A DNA stretch of 64,000 nt from Chondrosia reniformis. Taxonomy: Eukaryota > Porifera > Demospongiae > Chondrillida > Chondrillidae. A program made the translations under genes and the position numbers. Numbering within the stretch: the first letter of the stretch is position 1; the number at the start of each line of letters is the position of its first letter. The notes below the pieces were generated by a model. It made no database searches, was not told where the DNA came from, and saw only the letters and a program-made list of their open reading frames with translations. Where the stretch lies: contig OX359193.1 in NCBI GenBank assembly GCA_947172415.1, positions 5,512,501 to 5,576,500 on the forward strand, written 5' to 3'. Below are positions 34,388 to 45,800 of this stretch, in pieces.

Positions 34388-35152
34388 GGTCAATCCTAAG
34401 AAAAAGAGTACACCTTCAACAAATCATCTGGGTAACCTCCTACAGATCGATCTCCAACGCTGAAGCTCTAAATTAATACGAAACCAAACCTTTACCTCTT
34501 CCGTCACTCCTCCTTCGCCATATTTTTCATACCAATGAATGGACGGGTAGATCACGTGATGGATTATCTATGTGCCGTTCTTTTTATCAGTTATCTCGCT
34601 TATGTATAGTATGTATAGTATAAGTCAGCATCAAAACTCATTGAACATGCACTATAGATGTCTGTGAATGCTGACACCAAGTATTAGTTTCATTTAACAC
34701 AGTAAATCCCAACTTAGCGTATGCATGTCTGATGAGAGAAGTAAGTAGACATCAACTATACAAGCAAGTTTAAACACATACGCAGTATTAGTGGTTCATC
34801 TCAAACACTGGGGAAGCAGAAAAATTCTTAAAGTGTCTGAATAGAAATATTCCTCTTTTGATTATAGTTCGAGGTCCGATATTCGATATTAACAGTAGGT
34901 ACCCTTCTTTAGAATTAGGATTTTGATTTTATAACCTAGACTACTTGTATGTGAGAGCTAACTAAGTATACAGGACTTTCAGCGATTTAAAAATGCCCTA
35001 TTCTGTAGCAATTTAGGAGATTTATTTATAGTAATGCCCATTAAGTTTTTAAAATGTCTCGATACAAATTGATTTGATGTATATCGATTATCGTACAATG
35101 GAAGACTCAATAAGTATCACGTGATTCCGTTATCTCTCCGTTTCCATTCATT
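34388..35152. promoter_or_regulatory. Divergent promoter region of USP32 and the GH3 gene with two TCACGTGA E-boxes
   Basis: The 765 bp between the two start codons holds two perfect palindromic TCACGTGA sites, at 34552-34559 and 35117-35124. The second is about 30 bp upstream of the GH3 start. This sequence is the E-box/M-box type bound by USF/MITF/TFE-family bHLH-ZIP factors in animals. A possible USP32 non-coding exon ending at 34496 carries the short upstream frame MKNMAKEE. Regulatory use is inferred. Confidence 0.5.
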
Positions 35153-36733
35153 ATGGCACTTGCAAGCCTGTTGAAAATTTTGACTCAAAATGCTGATACC
35201 GAAATAGGAAGAGCATGGAACTTCAAGGCTATAACAGACGGAGACATACGGACGGATACGTTTCGTAAAACAATTCCTCTAACTACCTTTGAAGACTACA
35301 AGCCTTACATAGATCGTACAGCACAGAAGGGAGAACAAAACCTCATTACATCAGAAGAGATAATTCAGCTAGCACCGTCCTCTGGAACTACAGGGCAGAT
35401 GAAGCTGCTTCCCTTAACTCAATCTGCTATTAAGCTACCTCAACCCACTGAAGGTATTCAAGGAAAGGTTCTAACCTTATCAAATGCTCCAGTGGACAAC
35501 CCTAAACTTACACCATCAGGGTTACCCATATTAGGGCTGGGTGTTAGACTGTATCAATTAGCTTACAAAGTGGTTCCTGAAATCTATGTTATTCCGGCAG
35601 AAACTCTTAATGTAAAGCCACTTTCTGAAGCCTTGTACTGCCAACTCATTTTTGGACTGAAGCACAACACGAAAGTATCTGCTTTAGATTCGCCATTCAT
35701 AACAGTATTGCTAAGTGGAATTGAACAGTTGAGTTTGAAATGGCCACAAATGCTTGAAGTTATTCGAACAGGCAAGCTAAATGGTGCCTTACAGATGTCT
35801 CAAGAGCAGAGGAGTATCTTGGAAGAGGCACTTGGCGGACCAGATCCTTCACAGGCTGATCGTTTAGTGCCCATTTTCAAAGAAGCTGAAAAAAACAAAT
35901 TTAGGCATTTTTTACCTTCAATCTGGCCCGAATTGAAACGCATACATTGTTTATGTAGTGGTAATCTGGCTTCATTTCTTGTCACTCTAAGGTATTATGC
36001 TGGACTCAGCGTTCACGTCCTGTCACCATTTTTCTTGTGTTCCGAAGGATTGATTGGATTTGCAGCAAAACCAAATGAAATCACTTCAATCTTTGCCTTA
36101 AACCCAACCTATTTCTTTGAATTTATTCCCCTTCACCTAGCTAATGAAGACCAGCCAGACACCTTATTGCCTCATGAAGTCGAAGAAGGATGCATTTATG
36201 AAATTGTTATGACAACTACACGAGGCCTTTACCGTTATAGGAATGGGGATTTTATTAAAGTTTTGAAATTGGGAGCTTACGGCCCTTTGATTGATTTCTA
36301 TTCCAGAAAGAAAATGTGCCTAAATCTTCATGGAGCAAAAATTTATGAAAGTAGCTTGGAAAAGGCAATGGAAGCCATTACCAAAATAGCAGCTTCTCGA
36401 GTAGACTATGTGGCAGGAATAGATCCAAATTTATCCAAAAACAGGATCATTATTTGGATGGAATGCAAAGACGATAAGGCAATGACACAGGATGGCCTAA
36501 GTGATCTTCTAGACAAGGAGCTGCAAGAAGTAGATTTTATGTACAAAGAATGCAGATCGCCTGGCGACAGTAGGGGGCAACCACTGGTCATACAAAGAGT
36601 GAAAGCGGGGACATTTGATAAAATTCTGTCCTACGTAAATAGTCAGACTTTGGTTGGCGAAATGCAACTTAAGCTACCCCGTGTTGCTATCAAAGAGGAA
36701 ATACTAAGTATTCTACAAGATGGAGAAATCTAG
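35153..36733 (+). CDS. GH3-family protein (acyl-adenylate/amido-synthetase fold), intronless
   Basis: 526 residues in one exon. The N-terminal half has the phosphate-binding motif SSGTTGQMKLLPLT (about residues 75-88), typical of GH3/ANL adenylating enzymes. The C-terminal half has YEIVMTTTRGLYRYRNGDF (about 350-368), the second ATP-binding motif, and FEFIPLHLANE before it. Plant GH3 enzymes join amino acids to auxin or jasmonate. Animal relatives (GHDC-like) have no firm substrate, so the reaction here is not assigned beyond likely acyl adenylation. There is no signal peptide, so cytosol is likely. Its lack of introns stands out beside the 23- and 37-exon genes on either side and could reflect retroposition or transfer; I cannot tell which. 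Confidence 0.88.
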   Translation: MALASLLKILTQNADTEIGRAWNFKAITDGDIRTDTFRKTIPLTTFEDYKPYIDRTAQKGEQNLITSEEIIQLAPSSGTTGQMKLLPLTQSAIKLPQPTEGIQGKVLTLSNAPVDNPKLTPSGLPILGLGVRLYQLAYKVVPEIYVIPAETLNVKPLSEALYCQLIFGLKHNTKVSALDSPFITVLLSGIEQLSLKWPQMLEVIRTGKLNGALQMSQEQRSILEEALGGPDPSQADRLVPIFKEAEKNKFRHFLPSIWPELKRIHCLCSGNLASFLVTLRYYAGLSVHVLSPFFLCSEGLIGFAAKPNEITSIFALNPTYFFEFIPLHLANEDQPDTLLPHEVEEGCIYEIVMTTTRGLYRYRNGDFIKVLKLGAYGPLIDFYSRKKMCLNLHGAKIYESSLEKAMEAITKIAASRVDYVAGIDPNLSKNRIIIWMECKDDKAMTQDGLSDLLDKELQEVDFMYKECRSPGDSRGQPLVIQRVKAGTFDKILSYVNSQTLVGEMQLKLPRVAIKEEILSILQDGEI

Positions 36734-37691
36734 CTTTTCCTAGTAATGAAAACTATTAGTAATATAGTAGTAGTTTTTGTATTGAATGGATAACTGATTT
36801 ATAACTCGAGATTTAAAATCATATACCAATTTTACCAGATTCTGTTATAATCAATATGTAAAGTTAAATAAAAACATTCAAAAAATGAAGTTAGAAGTAG
36901 GGATGACGGTGCCTGCAACAGTGATTGGAACATCTGGAGTGAGTATATTTTGAAACAAGAGAGTGATCATATGGTAAGGCTAACCATATATACAGAAGTG
37001 GCATACGGAAACTTACTCATACACATCACTTCCTTCTTTCGCTTCATTGGACCACAATGATCACTTCTTTGGGCGCATCTTGATAGGAAGTTTAGTATTT
37101 GTAAAGCTGCTGTTATAAGTACCAAGTTGTCTTTGGTTTTAAGTTCATTATTTTCTGTTATAATTCAATGCATAAACTTGTGTAGGGAAATATCGCACTC
37201 CCACAAGTAGGCGTTTAGTCAAACACATACTATGCATATATGATACAATAACATAGCACAAATATATGCAACATGCATTAACCGCTAAACTATATACAGT
37301 AGTTTAAGCTGCAACTACATTCCATGGCAATATTTCATTAACAAATAGCGCACATATTCACAAAAGATCAAGAAGAAAACAAGGGTCACTGGTGAAGGGT
37401 GGAATTTCCAGAAACAGCTGTCTGGCCCAATGGAGAAGAGGAAGGAGAAAACTCTTGTATCCTCATCCAAAGCTCTCACTAGGTTTAGTTCCCTATATGG
37501 CTTATGCTCTAAGGTAGATGTACGTAGCATGTTGAAAAATGGCATGTTATACTGTCATAAACTATCTATCATTCATTAATGATACACGTCAAGTTAAAAG
37601 GTCTCAGGTTTGCGCACTGTGAGTAGGAATGAGTCGTGAGTATAAGAAAGAAACTTAATCATATTATCCAACACAATTAGAATAATTAGAG
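36734..37691. other. Intergenic, with a purine-rich dispersed repeat at 37370-37565
   Basis: The 3' ends of the GH3 (plus) and CDK2AP (minus) genes face each other across this stretch. AATAAAA occurs near 36867, a plausible poly(A) signal for GH3. The repeat copy carries GGGTCACTGGTGAAGGGTGG and the CCTCATCCAAAGCTCTC block. No gene. Confidence 0.6.
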
Positions 37692-39614
37692 CTACGATAC
37701 TCCATCAGTAAAGGTTTGTTCCTCTTTTTGCAGTTGTAGCCTGTTGAACTTCTCTGTTTCGACCATAAGCTCCTTCACAATTCCACGTGCCGCCAGAATA
37801 CCTAAACAAACATCACAAGTCATATATGTACCTTCACTCACTGTTTAGGAACATTCTTGATGACTATTACACAGAGTGGCAGGAGAGAGGACTGATCAAT
37901 TAGTCATCCAGCCTTACAGTACAACCTGTCTAAACAGTCAACATTGGTTAGTCACCAGGTCACAGATCAAAATTAAAAAGTTCAATTTGTGGTATATATG
38001 TAATTGTTGCTGATGCTCACAAAAGCAAGGATCCTTAATATGAATGCAACAAACATCCCACATTATTTTACCCACATCCATCCATATATACAGATACATA
38101 CATACAGACATACACGTATACAGACATACATACATACAGATTGACTCACTTTTCTTTAGCCTCTCAGCACTATTTTTATTTCCAGTATATGCAGGTTTCA
38201 CCTCCCTTCCCATGTCACCGACCAGAGATAGCAACTCTTCATATCTATCTTCCAAAAGGTTAGCTAAATATATACCAAAAAGGGGTATACAATGTATTTA
38301 AAGTCTGTTTCAATTACGTACATGTGTTATGTTCAATAACATGTACATTGACTGTATGTACATTACACAACCATTCTCTTTCTATAATCTATAAATGTGT
38401 ACAATAATGACCAATGGTCAAATACAGTTACTTAAATCTCACAGCACTATTGATATGTTCTTCTCAAAATTAATTAGTACATATAGCAGGAAGTGCTGCC
38501 TGCTACGTACACTATTAAGTAGGGCTACCCGGGAGACGATTGAATGACATGAATAAAAGTATGTGTTTCGACAAAGGGAATAATAACATTAATAGATCAA
38601 CTAGAAGAGTGTAACAACTGAACAATCACATTAAGCATGATTAAACAAATAGCAGACTTACACTAAGAATCATTTTGGGAATTGACTGTGATTATAACTA
38701 ATATAATTAATTTGAAGTTACCTTATTAACAACACAAACTTCCAAAGTTATTTTCAGTTACACTAAACTTCACAAATGCTAGATATATTTATGTATAGAT
38801 GCAGTTCAATAAAATAGACCTAACTCATTTAATTATACAGGTGGCAGAAAATTCAAATGCAATTGTACAAACAATATACAGCTTCATTGGGCCACAACGT
38901 TCACATTAGTTTGTTTTGCTATAAGCTAACCAGACCATGGGAGCAGGTATAGTCCATTTGAAGCTTAAAGGCAACCCTGGGATGGCTGGCCGCATTAGAA
39001 TGTTTACTCCACCTCCATTGTAAAAACAACAGGTATCAGAGATAGGAGGTGTGGCATCAGAGAGAGGAGGTGTGGCATCAGAGAGAGGGGGCATGGTTTT
39101 GCTTTGATTGCTATTTCAACAATGACTTATTTTCAGCTGCTAGCTGTAACTTCCCTACTTCTTTCTAACACTCGTTAACTAGGATTTAGTGTCCAATCTT
39201 GTGGGACTATACAGTTAATTTACTTGCACGTTCGGTCAACTGAATCTTATGTAATGGGTAAACAAAATGTCTTCCATGCAAACTTTAAATGGTTTAAAAG
39301 GTTTGGACAAAAGTGAGATAGAGCTACAAACCTTTAATCTCATCGCTCCCTGTAGCCTGTAACGGAACTGGCGATGATGTTCTACTAGTGGAACTGCCCT
39401 GTGCTACGACTGTTAACGGACTTTGTCCCCTGGGTGGCATTGAGGATGGCGATGGGACGCCCATAGCAGGAACTTGTCTTTGGACAGAGGATCCAGAGGT
39501 ATGACTTACATTCGACTTTATTACGGCCTCTCTCTTTAAAGCTTGAGCCTCCGACGGCTGGGGTGGACCAGGGGATGCGCTGTCACCTGCGGTTACAGTC
39601 TTAGGGGCCGACAT
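37692..39614 (-). CDS. CDK2AP1: CDK2-associated protein 1/2 (DOC-1) homologue
   Basis: Three exons: 39332-39614, 38150-38263 and 37692-37801, in agreeing phases (1, 1), giving 168 residues. The C-terminal part, DRYEELLSLVGDMGREVKPA, then YTGNKNSAERLKKSILAARG and IVKELMVETEK, matches the conserved DOC-1 domain of human CDK2AP1/2 almost residue for residue. The N-terminal 95 residues are Ser/Pro-rich and disordered-looking. Family members are small nuclear proteins of the NuRD chromatin complex, and CDK2AP1 was described as a CDK2 regulator. An alternative Met 15 bp upstream (39629) is in frame. Orthology to CDK2AP1 versus CDK2AP2 cannot be decided; a pre-duplication single copy is likely. Confidence 0.9.
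39031..39095. repeat. 21-bp tandem repeat, three units
   Basis: Three near-perfect copies of GTGGCATCAGAGAGAGGAGG lie in the first intron of the CDK2AP homologue. Confidence 0.7.
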
Positions 39615-39838
39615 TTTTATGACGCCCACGCACTAGAACTATGGCGTTTTAGCGATATTTCCTCCAGTACGTAGTGCATATATATAGCGCGTAGCTACGA
39701 ATGAACGGCATATCACAAAGACACCAGTAGCTATTGAAGGCTAAAGTAGTAATACTGGTTCGCTATCAAAGTTGCAATTTACCTTGTAGCTAGACTATTT
39801 AGTGAATTTACTAGTATACAATTAGGTGGACTATTATC
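39615..39838. promoter_or_regulatory. Compact divergent promoter of CDK2AP and phospholipase C genes
   Basis: Only 224 bp separate the two start codons, so the genes probably share a bidirectional promoter. An in-frame stop lies shortly upstream of the phospholipase ATG, which supports that start. No TATA box was identified with confidence. Confidence 0.5.
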
Positions 39839-42800
39839 ATGTCTGTGGATAGCTGCAATTCAGTTACAGGCAGCATCGCTAGAAGCAAGAAGTTTCATAA
39901 GCTGTTTGGTTTAGTTGCAGCCACTAACCCACCTGATCTGAACTCATTTCTGGAGGCGGATCAAGATATCCTAGAACCTTTACAGCACGGCGCACTCTTC
40001 TCGACTTGGGGAGATGAAGGAAACTCGGTTGAACACATTTTCATTACTTTGGATCAATTGAATCATAAAATTACTTTGGAATGGAAAAAACGACTAAAAA
40101 CAACAGAGCTAGATGTGATTGATCTAAAGGTACGCGCACACATAATTATATACACCTTTTGGTAGTATACCATCCATTTCTATGTAAACCCAGTTAAGTA
40201 TATCCGCGCTCAATATGTGGTGGAGTCTAAGCGTTCCACAGTTTCATATAGTACTTATATATCGGTACTGCATGCTTACATATAAGATCCAGAAGGTCTA
40301 AAGGAAAACTTTATTCAAAATGGGATATATTAAATTTAATTAAACAAATCAAACTACAAGGATTACTCTTTGTGTCTCCCATCATGATATATATAATGCC
40401 ATGCAGTGGAGTGGCCATCAATTATGTATCTCCTACATGCAGCCCATAGTATATACTTGAGTTGATCATTATGGAGTACTGTTAATTATATATACATCCC
40501 TACTTAGAGAGTACTGCCGTACTCTCTGATAAAAAGAGGGGTCATTAGCAAATGCTGATTTGTGAAAACCTTATAAGAAAAGTATTATCTCTTTGATTTT
40601 AAAAGTTAAAAGAAGATTTGTGAAATTGAATCAGTTAATTCTTTGCATACACGTTTACACTTTAGAATAGTTGAACTGTGTGCCATAAATAAAGAGTATA
40701 TCATTGAATAATTTGTGAATATCAGCTAATGCTATTCATAAACTGATTTAATAAGCCTAATTAAGCTCCTTTGGAACAATCTAATGCACCACTTTCCTAC
40801 ATGCTATGCCTACTCTGTAATAAATTAAGGTTAGAGTTTGGGACGAGGATACAAGAGTCTTCCTTTGCTCCACTGGGCGAGACAACTGTTTCTAGGAATT
40901 CCACCATTCAACCGTGATCCTGGGAATCTTTGTCTCTTTTATACTTGTGTGATATAGATAGATCTTGGTTTGATTTTCAAATGAAGGAAACTGTATTGTT
41001 ATTCAGTTTTACTGTATTTATTTAATTGTTAGCCGTTTTAAATTATACACAAAGTTTCCCTGACTTGGAAGTGTCACATTAACACGTACACCATTGAAAA
41101 TAGAAAATCAAAGTGCCCAATTACAATATATTAGATTCCTAAATTCAGTACAAATTTAGTACATAGTTTAACACAAACATCATGTATTCCTGGACATTGT
41201 TAACATGGTGTATATATGAGAATATTTGCCTGCTTTTATAGCCTTTGAACCTTGATGCTCAGTTTTCCCATATTGTTACTCAGTACACAAATCTTTGTTG
41301 CTTGCATATGTTGTGATTGATTAATAACGCTGTAGTATGTTTATGTCTTAAAGGAAATCTAAGAAGTAAAGAATGTTTTGTGGTGTCTTAAAGATTACAG
41401 GAAAGGCCTATATATTATGTTACATACTATCAAGAGGGTTCAAAAGGTTTATAAATGCATGCCTGTAACATCTTTCATACACCTGAAAGTGAAACTTGGT
41501 TGTTTTCAATGGTACGCATCTACTTGAAAATAGCTTATGGAGTGTTAGACAGCAACTTCCGTATCCTTTACATTGTAAAGGAATTATGTCTTCCTATGTT
41601 TATTTCCTTACTGCTAATCCTTCATACTAATGTGCAGAATTGCCATTATGGTATGCATTTCCAGAGTGTCATCAAGAACACATATTTTGAAGTAATATAC
41701 AATATGTTTGATGTAACATATATTGTCGTCAGTCATATACACTATAGTAGATTAAGAATTGTATATGTACATTTATATACCCATTACCATGACAATGAGC
41801 TGATATGGGGAAATTATCTGCATATACTTTGTTATCTACCAGCATAAATTGCTGATTAAAAATGATATAGAACCACATCTTTTGCATTTCTTATTGATCC
41901 AATGCCATGGCAATAAAGTATAACTTTGTATACGTACGTATGTTATAAAAACTTAATTCTTTAACTGCCTCTATCAAGATGGTGCATATCTTATATACAT
42001 GCCCCCCTTTTGGGTTATTATGTAATACAATAGATAGGACTAATTTCTGTATGCATATGTCACTATCAAGAGTGTTACATTCGATGGCACTTTCATTGCA
42101 TAAACAGTCAACTCCCAAAGCCTCACTCCTACAGTCCTACAGTCGGCATGATCTTCCCTTCCTGTAGCTGGTATTGCAAGGTGGCGCCCCCAGGGACATC
42201 AAGGCATTGGAGAAGAATCTACACTCTACCAGCAAGGTACCAAACATTTTCAATAAAATTATTTTTGTAAATAGCAAAAAGTGCATATCTGTAACTTGTA
42301 TGTATTAAGCTTCATTAAGTGCTAATGTGTAATTTTGACACAGGTTTAGTGTTACCCTCATAAGAACAGCCATTTTACGTGAACATAATGCAGCTATATA
42401 TAATACTCCTTAGCTATTGTTATATATACTCTCATTGGCTCTCAATAAAATCAAAAAACGTGTTCCTAAAACCTATACTATAACCCCATATTAAAATTGT
42501 ACAGCATATTCAGTTAAATACTAGGTGTACAAAAAACACAACTGTTTACTCCTCTGATCAGCATACAAATTTCTATGTTATCTATCACACATTATGTAGA
42601 TAACGGAAGAGAATTTCTTTACCATATACTACGGGGTGTGGCCTTGGGAGGAACTACATCTGACCTCCGAACACAAGCACCTTGTCAAGACTTGGATCAA
42701 AGGCCTCGACATGATATTAAGAGCTTGTGGTACAAACCAGATCTTGCGGATGGAGTCCCATGGCAACACGTTTAGGCTACAATGCTTCTACTTGAAGCTC

Positions 42801-45800
42801 TTCAGAAAGCACCATGGCAACATAACACCAATAGCTGTAATGCAGCACCTGGTTGAGGGGATTAGACCATGGAAAGCAAAGCTGGTTAGTGATAGTAATT
42901 CCACATGTATATTTAATGGCACATACAGCCATTCATTTATTCTCTCTATGGTACAGAATCTGACACACATACACCTTCCTTCCCTTCCTTTGACTCCTTA
43001 TCCTTATCCTTAAGAGGATGTAGGGAAGGACACACACACATGCACAATGGACACAGACAACGTTCAACAACACACAAGTTTGAACATTTTATTTATTATA
43101 GAACTATGCATCCCAAGCTGGCTGATTAATAAATAATTATAATTAATTATGAGTCTGCTTGTGGTTTACAAATTAAGCTGATAGCCTATAGCTAGAACTC
43201 TCCAATCAACACTTGTTCACATGTAATCTTTGTTTGAATTTGTGTCATCTGCACCAATTATTTGAAGTCTTTCATGTTTGTTACAGTAAAGTGATAGTTG
43301 TGTAACATATGTTTTCTCTGTACACATGTCTTGTTGATACAATTCAATAATACTGTATCACAATGTCTGAACAATGTGCATTTACTTATTAACAACACTA
43401 CACAGACGGAGCGCTCTTTCTTAATACAAATGTAATGATAAAACACTATATTGTAAATGCTTTGCTGGCATTTCTGTCTTTAATAGATGTTTCACAGCAT
43501 TCTGACAGAAGACCCACTAATTGTAAAGCAGCTCTTACAAGATGACAACAAGATATTATTTTCTACATATCACGCTCTCTTTCTTAATCTGGTCTTTCAA
43601 AATCACTCCTCACTGAAGAACCTTTACAAACGATACTCTCAGCCTCCAGAAGTGTTACAAAGCAGGCCAAGCTCCAAAGCTCTGACTCCTACCAAACTAC
43701 CGCTTCCTCCAGTCTCCAAGAAGCACACTCGCAAGAAATCCAGTGTGACAATCATGATGGAGTACCTTAGTGGCTCTTCCAGCAGTAAACAGCAAGCCAA
43801 CAAACAAGCCACCACTTCCATTCCAATTCAGAATGGAGCAGACACCAATATGAAGGAGAGTGTCATGAGCTTAAAGTCCTTCTTGAATTTCCTGAAAACC
43901 ACACAGGGAATGTCACAAATAACTCAATCCGAAGTGGTAGAATTAATCCACAAATATGACCCACTTTCTCCTTTCCTTCCAAACACATCAGGAGATAAGA
44001 CTGAGGACTACCAGGTCACACCAAGGATCTTTGCTGCCTATATGCTCAGCCTGGAAGGGAATGCAGTCATGTATAACAAGGTGTCCACAGTATTCCAGGA
44101 TCTTAACCAGCCTTTGACCAGTTACTTCATTTCATCCTCTCATAACACCTACCTCAGTGGACATCAACTGCACGGAGAGTCTAATGTCAGCATGTATACT
44201 ACGGTAAGTGTATATACGTACATACTGCGGAATGAGAAGTACATGTATATAATGAGTCTTACATATGCAGATCATTAACCTATAAGAGATACATAGTTGT
44301 ACTTGGCAAAACTGCATTGATACTTATGTCTCTGCTCTTAATGGCACCTATAATACCCTCTATACCTTCTTGTTTACAGAGAGTATATATATAACACTTA
44401 GTTTTAGAAATTTAAAAGTAGTGTATACGTAAGTATATGAGGCTTTTCTCTCTTCTTTTTGTATATTTGATCTTAATTGAATTTAATATTAATTCATCAT
44501 GCATGTCTTACCTATCCAGATTCTCTGTTCTGGTTGTCGGTGCATAGAACTGGACTGTTGGGATGGTGACAACGGACAGCCAATCATATACCATGGTCAC
44601 ACCTTGGTAACCAAGATTAGTTTTGAAGTAATTTTTTTATAAAATAATGTATTTTACTATTATTGCAATCATACCTCAATAGTTATCAGATTTATTTACA
44701 GTTTACCCCTGATTTTATATATTCAAGTTACATTTTAATACTATGTACAATAAAATGGTAGTTTCCTTTTATATTAGTTATCTTCTTCCATTCTCTCAAC
44801 AGGATGTCATCAAAGCTATAGCCAAGTATGCCTTTGTAGCAAGCCCATATCCCCTAATTCTCTCTTTTGAAAACCATTGCAGCATTCCACAACAAGTTAG
44901 CCGTGTATACACTCCCATGTGATCTGCATTATGTCATCATGTATATTCCAGAACTATAGTTATTACTAGAAAAACTTTGTGTTTTACCTGACATCATATG
45001 TTTCAATTCTTATTATGTAGTATATAATTAAATTTTGTATGTTTTACCTGATGCCATATTAGCTTCAATTCAAAATAGCAACTTACAGGCCATTGATGAC
45101 CCATTTTACATATAAGCCATGATTCTCTTAATCTCTGAAGGGTTGTCACAGTGTATGTTATAAGGCTGAAGTATGATAGACTTGTGATGCATTAGTGTCA
45201 TTTGTGTGATTAGCAAAAACTCTTAAATGCTTCTCTTACCATTTAGCAAGTCATGGTGAAGATTATGAAGCGTGAATTTGGGCACCTGCTGTTGACAGAG
45301 AGCATAGATGGAAGTATGGCACCTGAATGTCTACCCTCACCAGAGGTGTGTGCACTTTTAATGCTATTATAATATTCATCCTCAATATCCACAAGAGTTA
45401 ACACTTGTATGTATACGTGAATCCCAAGAAAGACAAACTACATATTATTCATAACTGTGATTAATAAAATTTCACTTTAAGCTTCTTGCCAATTAAATCA
45501 ATCATATATAAGATGTATCATTATCATATACTTAATACATTGATAGTACTGCTGTATATATATACTTAGCCTCATAAGGATGTTGTGCGGGACACACACA
45601 CACATGAAGTGAGAGAGAGAGAGAGAAAGAGAAAGGGGAGAGAGAGAGAGCTCGAGGGAGAGAGAGTTATATGTTGCCATATTGAAGTCTGTATACATAT
45701 ATTGTCATTCTACGTAGGACTTAAAGTTCAAGATACTTATAAAAAATAAGAAAATTCCAAATTCAAGCTCCATTGATGAGCAGGTAATAATCACACACAT

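Noticed and set aside
41455-41847. 130-codon frame in phospholipase C intron 1
   Set aside because: Tyr/Ile/His-rich composition typical of random AT-rich DNA, no motif, and not in the splice chain.
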